Origin: Siphlonurus alternatus
Lineage: Eukaryota > Arthropoda > Insecta > Ephemeroptera > Siphlonuridae
NCBI GenBank assembly: GCA_949825025.1
Contig: OX463780.1
Coordinates: forward strand, 25,572,118 to 25,636,117
DNA length: 64,000 bases
Direction: 5' to 3'
Shown here piece after piece: positions 25,612 to 37,400 of this stretch. The position numbers and the translations under genes were made by a program. The notes beneath the pieces were generated by a model. It was not told the origin of the DNA, ran no database searches, and worked only from the letters and a program-made list of their open reading frames with translations. Position 1 is the first letter of the stretch; the number at the start of each line of letters is the position of its first letter.

Positions 25612-26258
25612 AGTAAAGTGCGCGCTAGAAAAAAAAGTTGAGTTAGTATTTTCTAAAAATAGTTCAAGTAGTCCTCCATATCAAATCAAAATTCAAAAAA
25701 TTCTATCTCAAATAGGTTTGTCAGAAAAAAATTGCAAAGTCAGAGTGAACGCGTCGCTTAACATGGGGCCTTACCTGACAAAAACCCTCGAATATCTCGG
25801 AAAAATACACCGTTAGGTGGTATGAAAAAAATATAGTGATGTTCTATGACCCAAGCTTTAACCAAAAACCGATTAAAAAAAATTTCTCTCGAATCCATTT
25901 TTCCGTAAAAAAAATCAGGAAAATCTACCATGTTAATTCACATAAGATTTTTTATTATTTTTTTACGGAAAAATGGATTCGAGAGAATTTTTTTTAATCG
26001 GTTTTTGGCTAAAGCTTGGGTCATAGAACATCACTATATTTTTTTCATACCACCTAACGGTGTATTTTTTCGAGATATTCGAGGGGTTTTGTCAGGTAAG
26101 GCCCCATGTTAAGCGACGCGTTCACTCTGACTTTGCAATTTTTTTCTGGCAAACCTATTTGAGATAGAATTTTTTGAATTTTGGTTTGATATGGAGGACT
26201 ACTTGAACTATTTTTAGAAAATACTAATTCAACTTTTTTTTCTAGCGCGCACTTTACT
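25612..26258. mobile_element. piggyBac-like MITE, ~650-bp long hairpin
   Basis: Left arm 25612-25914 and right arm 25950-26258 are almost exact reverse complements over about 300 bp with a short loop. Termini agtaaagtgcgcgctag and ctagcgcgcactttact are perfect. TTAA lies at both outer edges (25608-25611 and 26259-26262), the target site of piggyBac-type transposases. No coding capacity. The transcript of either strand would fold into a long double-stranded RNA. Confidence 0.85.
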
Positions 26259-27362
26259 TTAAATTTAGCAATTAAGAAATATGGTGCAAAACACACGGTA
26301 TCCAGCATCTGCAGCTACATGCAATCCTAAAAACAGACTATCATGCGCACGCACTTTACTTTCAACATGTAAAGCATCGAAAAAAGAGCTTCTGAAGAAA
26401 TGAAAATCGCTGCTGACAATCTATAATATCTCGCCGCGCTCTTAATCGCAAACCAAAAATAATAAAATTCCTGTACTTACCGCGGGATGTCCATGGACTG
26501 CAATGAGCTCGAATGAGGCGAACTTACCTTAAATTAATTAAGCTTCTTATTGCACTGAACACTATAAGCTTAAAGCCACTTTAGTTCGCGGGGATACGAG
26601 CATAAACACAGCATGCAGGCCGGGCGGGGCACATGATGCACCTATAATTGTCAAAATTTAAAGGTCGATCGTGCACATATTAAAAACACATTTTCTTGCA
26701 AAATCAATACATATAAGCCCTAACTTTAACTCTTAATTAAACAGTTTATTTGAACATTACATAGTAATTTGTTGCTTTTATTTTGTCCATTTTTCACGCA
26801 TAAATGTCCTACTGGTCCTAGCTGTCCTACAAAATACAAAATCACTAAAATTCACAAAGCAAAATAATCACATGTCCCTTAATTTGGCGCGTTCGTGCAA
26901 TTAGTTTTCAATCTGCTGGCTAGAGCCTAGAGGTGTCAGCACTTTCTGGCTATTAGTAGATGTGTTTCGTGTGTTTTCAAAACCCAAAAGGGCGCACTAA
27001 TTTTAAAGTTGTTTTCTTGATGACTTATTCCAGTCATGTCTGCATCAGCATATTATATATTATTGCCATGTGGCATAACTGCATAATATATGTGGCATTG
27101 CTGCAATGTCTGCAATTTATTGGTCAAATTTCTGGTCAATGGTCACATCATAAGGCATGCATGATCGAGGGTACGTATTGAATATTTAGTCTCGTATATA
27201 TGTATATATATTTAATTTTTATGAATTATATTTAATATATAATTATGCATAATTATATCAGTTTGTTTATAACCCAAAACTTCGTCGCGTACGAATTACG
27301 TAATTATGAAAAATTGGTTCTCATAATTACGAAGTTTGGGGTATGATATATCAGTATATTAA

Positions 27363-27777
27363 GGGTAAGATAACACGAACAATCGATTGCTGGTAGTCCC
27401 ATTTGAATAGCATGTAAACCTTAGCAACCTCATAATAATTCTGAATTTTTTTTGAGTGACAGTTCTTGGCATTAAAAAAATATGGAGAAAATTTCAAAAC
27501 AATCGGACGATCGAATTTTTTTAAATTAATTTTTTAAATTTTCAGTATAGGGCTTTCCCATGGAGACCGAAACTAAAAAATTAATTTAAAAAAATTGGAT
27601 CGTCCGATTGTTTTGAAATTTTCTCCATATTTTTTTAATGCCAAGAACCGTCTCTCAAAAAAAAATTCAGAATCATTATGAGGTTGCTAAGGTTTACATG
27701 TTACATGTTAATCAAATATGGGACTATATATATATATATATATATAACAACAATCGATCGTTCGTGTTATCTTACCC
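27363..27777. mobile_element. piggyBac-like MITE, family A copy 1
   Basis: Termini gggtaagataacacgaac and the complement gttcgtgttatcttaccc are inverted repeats; arms extend about 180 bp each. TTAA flanks both sides (27359-27362, 27778-27781). A TA microsatellite has expanded inside the right arm (27724-27746). It shares terminus and subterminal sequence with the copies at 45368 and 55595. Confidence 0.85.
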
Positions 27778-27888
27778 TTAAATATTACATACGAGCTAGA
27801 TTTCAATACGTATATATTATACGTATATACGCTCGATTAAGGGTCGTCATGATAGTGCTCGAATATTAAACGTCTATATATATATATA

Positions 27889-27891
<3 letters not shown>

Positions 27892-27938
<47 letters not shown>
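27892..27938. repeat. TA microsatellite
   Basis: About 23 TA units, intergenic. Confidence 0.95.
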
Positions 27939-27941
<3 letters not shown>

Positions 27942-29065
27942 CTTTACTCGTCTTTTAATTATTTAAATATTTAGTACAAATAATTAAATTATTTAATAAT
28001 ATAATATTTATATGCACGCAAAAAGTTTCTGTTAATTGTGTTTTGGTTCCCAGCATCATACGATCGGTGATTTGGCCGGTATATGAACGAACCATTAAAT
28101 TTATAGAACGTTATACGTACGTGACTCATAATATATATTTACACGCGATATTATTTTATTATAAAATATACAGTATATCTTATATATACTAGCTCGTAAT
28201 TATTGCCGATAGAATAACACAAACTTATTTTTCTTCTTTACGATATCTCTATAAAAGTTGTATGAATTGATATTTTAAAATATAAATATACATTTTTTTT
28301 TCCTTCCTATTATCAGTCTGCCAATAAAAAAAAAATATAATATGCATCAAAATACCAATTTCAAAAACAATAATGCGCCGATAAATGTTTAAAAACGATG
28401 CTTTAATTCAGTTATTGTATATTTTGTTTTATTGAAATAACTTGCTGATTTTATTTATTAATACATTGCTAACAATTAATACATTTTGATATGCAGATGC
28501 ATTGAAAACCTTATTTTTACAAATCCTTTATGTACGATACCAACAAATTTCTGTTCATTTTATTTACCTTTTTTTTTTTAAATTCATGAAATTAAAAAAA
28601 AAGACAAATTTAAATAAACTAAGTAAATGGAACGGTAAGTGCAATTGATTGGTTTAATAAAGACTGAGATTTCTCATCATTCCGCAGTGATTTCAAAAAG
28701 CTGGAGATAAAACTAGCCGTAAGATTCTTTGCAGGGCTATAACATCAAATTGTAGGCCCGGTACTAGAGTGGGCCCTTGCCCTGCACCATGAAGCGGCAT
28801 TTATTGGAGAATCAGGCTGGCCATGTGCCTCCTTTGCCCTTAAATATAAACCTGTGTCCAAGCCAATCCCCTTTTGGCCCCCCTCTATATTACATCCCTT
28901 GATTTACAGAAGCAATAAAAATATGAATAATTAATCCATAACCTTTTATTAAAAATAAACAAACAAAAGCATCATAATTAATTGTATGATAATAAAATAT
29001 AGTAATATAGAATGATGTTAATTTAAAACTTAAGTAATAAAAAAATTTATGTTTAATCCATCTCA

Positions 29066-29071
29066 TTTATT
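29066..29071 (-). terminator. Polyadenylation signal AATAAA for SSR3
   Basis: On the minus strand AATAAA occurs 82 nt downstream of the SSR3 stop codon, a normal position for a short 3' UTR. Confidence 0.6.
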
Positions 29072-29152
29072 GCTGAACAATAAGTAGCAGATATTTTCTT
29101 ATGAAAATGAAATCTGGAGTGTTGTGGCGGCTTGCTGGCTTGATGATGGCAC

Positions 29153-30627
29153 TCATTGTGATCCCGTGGAGACGAGGGCGAGCAGTCCACCAGCAGACAA
29201 GATGGACAGCGTGTAGTTACTGAGGTGAGTCAAGGAACACAAAACAATGCAAAACGATCCTGCTGAAAGCAAATAACTAAATGACCATGGACATTTGGGC
29301 AAGAATTATAAAATAAAAGGGGGGAGACTAATTATAAATATTTTTTTAAATATTTCTACTAAAACAATATGCTTGAGATCAATCGAAACTTACCTGTATG
29401 CTCATGCTTAAGTTGAATATCTATCATCATCATTTGCATAGATTTGTTGCACAGTACTCAAAATACAGAAATAAAAACAGTATTAAAATGCCTGTGGATT
29501 ATGATAGGCATATTCATAATTAAGTTTTAAAGCTTCAATCAAAGCCCCCAACTTACTGTTAGCCAAAAGTGTGAGAAGCTGCCAAGTCATTTGGATGGAG
29601 TTGCAGATGGTTGAGAGAAAATAGAGTAAGCTGAGAGATGGTCCACAATTCCAGGAGAGCTGGTCTGTATTTTCTCAAAATTCTTAATTCTTAACCGTTT
29701 TTTACCTATAACAGACTGCAGTCAATGACGCAAACGCAAGGTCTTAATTTAAAACCCTCTCTTAAATATTACAGTAAAGTATTGCTAAAAGTGAAATTTT
29801 CATGACTTATCATATAATTAAAATTATATTATCCTTACTACTTGCCTTTATATCACAACAATTTTGAAATAAAAATACGGAAGAGAAGACACTACAGGCC
29901 AAGTTTATAAAAACCAAAACACCCCATTACACCGATGAGGTCTAACTCTAAGCCAGTCCTAACTTTGATGATTTCGATAGTTGGAACAACCTCATCTATG
30001 CAATCGGGTGAAAGTCTTCTTGCTCGAATACTAATGCTAATACTTTATAAACTAAAGTTTATAAACAAAATACAGCTGTGTCTGTCCGGAGGGCGAAAAA
30101 CATGGGGAAGTTGTTGATTTACATGTTAACTTACAGAAAATGACCGTTAATATTAAAAATAATCATGTCGAATAATGATGCACCAACAATGTCATTACTT
30201 TTTGTGCTAATGGACGAAATCATGTACTATGTCATCCCACGGTTAACAATGAAAAAGACTTCATCGGACAGCCATTTTAAGCAATGGTTTGTTACAAACA
30301 TGCAAGTAGAAAACTTTGATAAAAACAGCAAAAACTAAACAGCAATGTATTTGATGTACAGAAGGTAAATTTCATCTGATATTTGACTTTGCATTAACAA
30401 ATTGACTTCTCAGCTAGACAGCAACTACAAGTTTGTACGAGCGTAGAAAAGGATACGCGGCAGGGGTGAACGACTTGAGGATGTAGAAGCTGGAGAAGAT
30501 GATGAGTGCCAGGAACACTGCATTGTTGTAGAAGATGGAGAAAGTCGTAGCCTCATAGTCAGCAACCTCGTTCTTCTTCCACAAAATTCTGCACACACAT
30601 CATCACATGTAAATACTATCAAGAGCA

Positions 30628-30660
<33 letters not shown>

Positions 30661-33600
30661 TTGATGCCATTTTATTCTTTTGGGTGTGGCCAGGCCGATA
30701 TGTAAATCATGATAAAATAAGATGTAAATATTGAATTGATTCTAAACTGACGTAAGTCAACCTTTGTGGTGACCAGTGGTGAAAGTAAGCCGGTGCGCGC
30801 CAGTGCGCCGCACTGGTAAGACATTTGACGCCAGTGCGGCGCACTGGTAAGACACTGATCGAAATTTATTAAAAATAATCAATAATTTTTAATAAAATTT
30901 TCAAAATCAGAGAAGTTACTTTGTAAAACATTAATCATGCTCAAATAATGAATGACAATTTTCTTATACTTCGTACTTTCGTCTCACGAAATTTAATTTA
31001 CTCTTTAATTCTTTTGAGTTAAAAAGCTCCTAAAAGGAAAAAAAAATAAAATCAACTATTTATTAGCTTGTCAAGCTGACGATTTTTTTTTATAGAAATA
31101 GTTTTTAATGTTTTTCTAAATTTATTTAAATTTCTGTAGGCCTACTGGGTTGACTATTTTATCTTCGATTTTTATGAAGAGATAGATATTTACTATAGTA
31201 TTAAATTTCTTTCAATATATATTTATTGTATTTTTTAATTCTTGAATGACTAATAAAATTAATTAAAATAGATTCAAAACATCTTTTGCTGATGATGCGT
31301 TATATATATACTACACCACGAATTTTATTACATTTTTTTTTCTGTCTCATTTATTGCACAAAATTAACACATTTTTATTCAAATTAATTTTTAATTACAA
31401 TTAAGTCAAGAGGCAAAGGGGGAGTGCCTCTTCTGGCCCACATACCCACCGAGGTTTAGAGGGTTCATTTACGCAAGGAGTTTAAAAAAATTAGGGCAAA
31501 GGATTTGGGATCGTATAGAAGATCAATCGCAGTCAGTGCTAGGTTAGTAAAATTAAGTCTTCGTCTCAAAAAATTCTTCATAGTAATGAATTTTTTAGAA
31601 AAGCAAACAAATAATTTTATTCTCATTTTTTTTTTTTTTTTTTTAAATGAGTTTGTAAAGAATAAGTGTAACAAAAATTTAGTCACATGTATAAAATGCG
31701 ACTCATGCAAGCATTGCTAGAAGAGAGTAGATAGATAAATGCAGCCGCTATTAGGGCCGAGATGGCTGCACGTTTGGAGCATATTTAATATGGCTAGATT
31801 TTAATTTCTATCGATGACAAAGGGGAACAATAATTGCTACAAGATCTAGAGTAAATAAAAATTAAATACCGAAACAAATATAAACATTACAATTTATAAT
31901 TATTAAAAGAATTCTCTCGCGTTTTTTTTTAATTTTTGTTCAAATAATTTTTTTGAGACATATTCAAAATATTAATTTAAATTTTAAATAATTGACGTAT
32001 TTGATTAAATTATAAAGCATCCCAAATCGTAAGAGTTAACTAAAGTATTTTTATTATATTAAATACTACTGTTATATGATCAATGAAGATCGAAGTGCTT
32101 TCAATTTAAATCACTATCGGGATTTTCTTTCGTATTAATTTTTTTAAAAGCTATATAGCTATAATATTTTTAAAAAAAATTTTTTTAATGAATTTAATGT
32201 TTTAATGTGATCGAAAATCAATCACTCATTGCATTTTTTTTTTTTTTTTCAAAGTTTGGATAATATTATTTAATTTTACTCAAAATGAAGATATGCATTC
32301 AAATGTTATAAATGAATTTTAAACCACTTTTTAATACAAAAAAATAAAGCCACGCCCCTTTTTCCCAAAAAATCGCGCCTCCGGCGGGGGTTTTGGCCCT
32401 TCAGGCCTCTATCTGAGGCGCACTGGTAAGAGATTGAAACTACTTTCACCACTGGTGGTGACTGTTTAATTTTTAACTTCTTGCCCGATACCCATTAGAA
32501 TCCATCCAAAACAAAGTTCTCTACCATATTTCTGCTGCCACATCGTCGCCTCAGAATATAAATGTTGTATTAACCACAACTTTAGAACCCATGTACATGA
32601 AGCATAAGGTCTATAATTGCTTCAAAACTTCGTGGTTTATACAACACTTATATTCTGAGGCGACGACATGTGCCTCCCTTCTTTTCCCTTAAGTAACGTA
32701 TCTTCCTTGTCAGGTGTTATTAATTTAGAATACATTGTAATTAATTATAGTATGATTTTTTAAAATTTAAAATTGAAACCCATTAAATTAATATGTGCTA
32801 ATGTACAGGTGTAGTTAGAAGGTCAACGACCTCACCTCTCATCCTTCTCCTTCTTGCTCATCTTCTTGTCCTCAGCAAGTTTCTTGTTCATCTCGCGTGT
32901 CACCGCCTCCTCTCGCTTCAAGGCAACCTGCAAGCAACACAGAAAACACTGAAATTTACAGTTCAGGGAAATATATAATAGCACAACTTAAAAATAATAA
33001 AAATATGCATACAGTACTTTAATGCATAATAATATATATTATAATCTTACAGTATCCTTCAATTACATGCATAATATGATTGTTAAAATTTTGAGTTCTA
33101 TGACAGCCTTGGTCTATTATATGCACTATCCACTTTATTGAGAGGTAATAACTCAACTTTTCAATAGAATATCATACAATAAAAACTTAATTACCAAACA
33201 GTGCAGGCTGCTGCGAAAACAAAAAGCCTTCGGTGTGCATATATACTGTACATAAATAAAAATAAATTTATTTCTCATAGTTAAGGATTACTAATCAAGG
33301 CCAATCATAAAGAGCATTAAATATTTGGACAAAGCATTGTGTATGCATATTAATGCATAAAAACGATCTACGAGACAGTAAAAAACAGTAACATAGTGGA
33401 TATAATAGAATTACGTAGTGCTTTGGTCCATTGAGAAAAAGTAGAGGTGTCCGTCCTGACTGAGGTTTTCCACGGTTCCCTGAGTCTCACCTCAGCGAAT
33501 GCTGGGACGCGGAAGCATGCAGGCCGTGGCCACTATCCGTTCCCTACCTTATATCCCTACCCAGTACCCCGCCGCGAGCTGTAAGCTCTTAGGGGTGTAT

Positions 33601-33987
33601 CCTTGTAAAAAAAAAAAATAAATAAAAAATATACATTCACTCACCTTATGCTTCAGCACGAACTTGGTGTTCTTGTAGGCAAACGCTACGAGGTAAGTGC
33701 TCACACAGGTGATAATGATGAAGAGGAAGAACGAGGAATACAGATCAATCATGTGAATCCTCCAGAACAACCCTAAAATCAACGAAAATACAAATTAAAT
33801 TATGGTCTGAGGACTCTGAGGTGGTCCATATTGGGAGTTGAATGAACTTACAGATGGGGATTGCAGAGACAATAAATGCGTTCCCGTAAAACAAAGCTGA
33901 TGATTTTGTTGACACATTTCTGCTAAAATCTTGAAGAAGAAGTTCTTCTTCTTTAGTAAATGCTCTCGTTTCTTTCTTGGCAGACAT
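29153..33987 (-). CDS. SSR3: Translocon-associated protein subunit gamma (TRAP-gamma)
   Basis: Five exons on the minus strand, 33987-33852, 33772-33645, 32927-32836, 30588-30457, 29219-29153, join in frame to 184 residues plus TGA (the human protein has 185). TRAP-gamma is part of the ER TRAP complex, which sits next to Sec61 and the ribosome and helps translocate and orient nascent proteins. Signature stretches are [20 protein letters not shown] (near residues 17-36), [31 protein letters not shown] and a C terminus STGSQ. Four hydrophobic segments (about residues 33-52, 57-77, 132-152, 160-180) fit the family topology, with a charged cytosolic region in exon 3. The start ATG gives the family-typical N terminus. 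Intron 3 carries a hAT-like element, intron 2 a SINE. The identification is very firm. Confidence 0.96.
30774..32454. mobile_element. hAT-like DNA transposon remnant, 1.68 kb, in SSR3 intron 3
   Basis: Termini cagtggtgaaagta and its inverted complement tactttcaccactg bound the element; a perfect 8-bp direct repeat gtggtgac flanks it (30766-30773 and 32455-32462). CAG-type ends plus 8-bp duplications are hallmarks of the hAT superfamily. Subterminal repeats of gcgcactggtaaga are present near both ends. No transposase frame remains; the interior is AT-rich. Confidence 0.8.
32540..32670. mobile_element. MITE, 131 bp, in SSR3 intron 3
   Basis: Ends catcgtcgcctcagaatata and the complement tatattctgaggcgacgaca are inverted repeats extending inward to gtggtttatacaacac. 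The end sequence recurs alone at 18298-18315. Confidence 0.75.
33418..33620 (+). mobile_element. 5'-truncated SINE copy beside SSR3 exon 2
   Basis: Sequence from tttggtccattgag to ttaggggtgtatccttgt plus poly-A matches the 3' half of the SINE at 25045-25433 in the opposite orientation. The poly-A tail ends about 20-25 bp from the splice donor of SSR3 exon 2 (minus-strand exon edge 33645), so it sits at the very start of SSR3 intron 2. Confidence 0.85.
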
Positions 33988-34424
33988 GCTGGTGTTGTAC
34001 TTCGGTTTTTATAAAGACGGATTTAGCAGACAACGTGTCGGCGTCCAAGCGGCGATTTGTGAGACGTGGAAGTGGGAGGGGCTTAAAAAAGTCAGCTGGT
34101 CAACAAAAACATCTGCAAACGCAAATATGGAGGAAAATTTAAAGTTCACTCTTGAGCTCATAATTTAATTATAGGATTAGGAGATTTTTATTGGTTAGTT
34201 TTGTATAATCACGTGTTCTCACATGTTTCCAACGTTCCATAGATGGTATTGCTGTTGATGTCACTGAGGCAAAGGTGTCATAACAACTCTAGTTTTCTTA
34301 ATTGTGCAAGTCACTCCAGACTAGAGGACTGATCAAGATCACCCTGCCTGTCTAATTTGTGCTACATTTACGCATAGTTAATGGTTAATCGTTCAATTTT
34401 AGGGTTGTTTTCGAGATATCTAAA
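33988..34424. promoter_or_regulatory. Probable bidirectional promoter, SSR3 / FBXL4
   Basis: The start codons of SSR3 (minus, 33987) and FBXL4 (plus, 34425) face away from each other only 437 bp apart. The segment is GC-richer at 34035-34110 (gtgggaggggc, a KLF/Sp1-type box) and has no TATA box that I can see, which is usual for shared housekeeping promoters. An acceptor-like attttag at 34397-34403 leaves open a 5' non-coding exon of FBXL4. Confidence 0.55.
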
Positions 34425-37400
34425 ATGTCCATAATTAAAGGCAATAGAGCTGTTTTGAAATTTGAACCTGGTAATAGTATTCAACAGTTTGTCGAAGATG
34501 TTTTTGATTATACATCACAGTATGGCAGCGGAGGTAGTATTTCCTACACTGCTCACAATATCGTTGGCAAGCCAAGAATATTTCCTCAGTATGGTGACTT
34601 CCCTCAAGCCTTTATAATGGTGAGTATGCAATTTTTTTCTGATGTACAGAATACAATTAACACACTTTGGATTTACAACGAAGCAATTTAATTGCTAACC
34701 CTATCAAATCAAATCTCTCTAGCTTTCATGCTGCATTTTAGCTCCAGTTCATAACAAATTTTGACTGGTTGACAGATACGGGCAAGTTTTCAATCAACCA
34801 AATAACGACTTAATTTACAACTTTGAATTACTGACTGGCTCTCAGCTGCATGACTCTATGTTGTGAGAGAGGTTATAATAGGAGGTTCTTCTTATATCAA
34901 TTGCTAACTTAAGTTCATCTTCTAACAACCGGAAGCCCAACTGCACTTTGAGATTCTTTGGATCTCAGCTAGCCTTGGTTGTCAACCTCCGAGTGCGTTG
35001 AGTACTACATTGCGTGCCACCATGGTATAGCCACATTTGCCGCAGATCGTTAAAAATTATAATAAATTAAAATCCATAACCTTAGTATGGACTGCTTCAC
35101 AACCGTCACATAACAAACCACAGTCACTGTACGACAATAATTAAGTGAACACATGCCAAGAAACTATTATTGAATTAGTGTAAAACTTTGTGGTGCCAGT
35201 GATGCATGCATGTCCCTAATATACACTACATTAATTACTGCAACAACATCTTCTATACTTTTATAGCGAACATATGGCGAATGGTGGGACCACGCTCCGT
35301 CAGGGACTCGTGAAGTTAGTCCTCAGGATTTAGGAGAAATAAAAAGCCAGGATTACATTGGTGAGCCTTTTTAATTTACTTTATGAAGTATCAACCTCAA
35401 ATTTTGTTATTGGAGAGCGTGCAAAGTTTCTCTCTGATTTTTCCCAGATTTTTCTGAGTGCAGGAAAAAATTTGGCGAGGTCAGGATTGTAGACCATGCT
35501 CCTTGTTTGTTGTTTGGCTATACCTTTATTAGGGAGAGGTGGCAGTTGCCACCGGAAAGTCATACTTTCAAACTTTCAATAATTTTTTAAAAATACTTCC
35601 CGGGCTTAAAAAAAATGTAAAAAAAAATCAGAGTAGCATACCTTTGCACCCTTTACACATTTCTGCAATAAAAAAGAGTGAGGATGCTACTACATTGTTT
35701 CTTGATCAATTGAATGTCTTGTATGTGAATTTCGGCATAAACATTAAGTCATTAACATATCGGGCACTTTTAAACTTGATCTGACAAATAAAATAATTTT
35801 ACTTGTCTATTTTTACACCTTTCATCTTGATATTACAGATCTGTTATTTGAGGCGCAAGTATACCCAACTTCCATTGAGATTTACGAGACGTACAACCCT
35901 GGAGCCGTTGTCCGCATCTGGGCGTGTGAAGGCAAGGGTCGCTGGACAGTCCTGTGGCAATCCCCACCCACCGTCGTACAACCAATCTCCAGGATTTTCT
36001 CTCCAGACATCAAAGCAACGACGTTCCCCACTAAGTGAGTGCCTGACAAAAATATCCCTGTTAATATTAAGGTGGAGAACAAGATTTTTAGGTGTCTGTC
36101 AATTCAATGGTCAATAAATAATATATTATTATACACTACAGTAATTCAAATATTTTAACTCTCTCTACTAATGTTGTTGCTTAATTTCCAAATCAAATAG
36201 CAATATAAATATAAAATTCTTACGTTTTTTTTTTTTTAATGTATGTGCTACAGTACTTATTTATTTATAGTTCATACATTAATTTGAGTCGCTGCAATAT
36301 TAGATCAGATTATGAAATCTATGAATCACATAAGTGCAAAAAAAAAAAAATTAATTTTTTTTTTTTACTACCTTTTAGTTCTACGTATTGAAATAATGAT
36401 AAAAAAAATTACATTTTTTTTTTTTTTTTTAACTTGATTTGAATTTTGAGGCTGTCTCCAGCACAAATAAAAATAATTTGCAGCCTGAATACGTCATAGT
36501 CATAACATTGATAATTTTATGGGAAAGTTTTTGAAACTGTCAAATTTATTTCCTCTTAAAGGGGTACCAAAGTGAATACTTTTTTTACAGATTCGGGCAG
36601 CTAAGAATTATTCTGATATCCCTGTGGCTCAATATTTTCGTACGATGCCTAGTTATTTTAAAATTAATTATTTAGTTTGAAAAGTGAGTTCTATGGCCGT
36701 TGATTGATTCAAGCTGATGCGCTCCCGCAGCGGTCGCTGATACGACGAGAATTTCCCGCGAATCATGGGAACCTCCTCCCACCCCTTTCTTGTCGTATCA
36801 CCGGCCGCTGCGGGCTTGAATCAATCAACGGCCATAGAACTCACTTTTCAAACTAAATAATTAATTGTAAAATAACTAGGCATTGTACGAAAATATTGAG
36901 CCACAGGGATGTTAGAATAATTCTTAGCTGCCCGAATATGTAAAAAAAGTATTCACTTTGGTACCCCTTTAATTATTTAAGTAATACAACAATTACTTAC
37001 CAATCAACATTACTTTGAATTTCAAATAAAGTAAACATCTTAGTCATATCTCACCTTTTGCTCCGTATACAGCATGTTACGCTTGGAGTTCGACCATCGC
37101 CATCTTGACTACTACACAGAGCTGGATGCAGTACTGTTGACAGGCACTGTTAAGCCCCCACCTCCCTCTGAAGGGCCTCCGCTGGGGGCTGGCGAGATCA
37201 CTCGTCGTGTCATCAGCCTCAACTTGCACCGCTTGCCAGCACCTCCCGCCACACCCCTTGCAGCAGAAACTATTCCACCAAACAGCAACTTTGACTTACT
37301 GCCGGTGAGTAGAGAGTTTCTCCCCCATCACTTGATAAAATAATAAAAATGTTCTCCATTACATTTGCAGCATGAGACAGTTCTCCAGGTTCTCCAACAT

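Larger units (their letters stand above)
21701..29065. other. KAZN 3' UTR and KAZN-SSR3 intergenic region
   Basis: KAZN 3' UTR sequence follows the stop at 21700; AATAAA hexamers occur at 22500-22505 and near 22788, but I cannot choose the functional one. The rest, between two convergent genes, is AT-rich with one SINE (25045-25433), two TTAA hairpin elements (25612-26258, 27363-27777) and TA repeats. I see no further gene. Confidence 0.6.
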
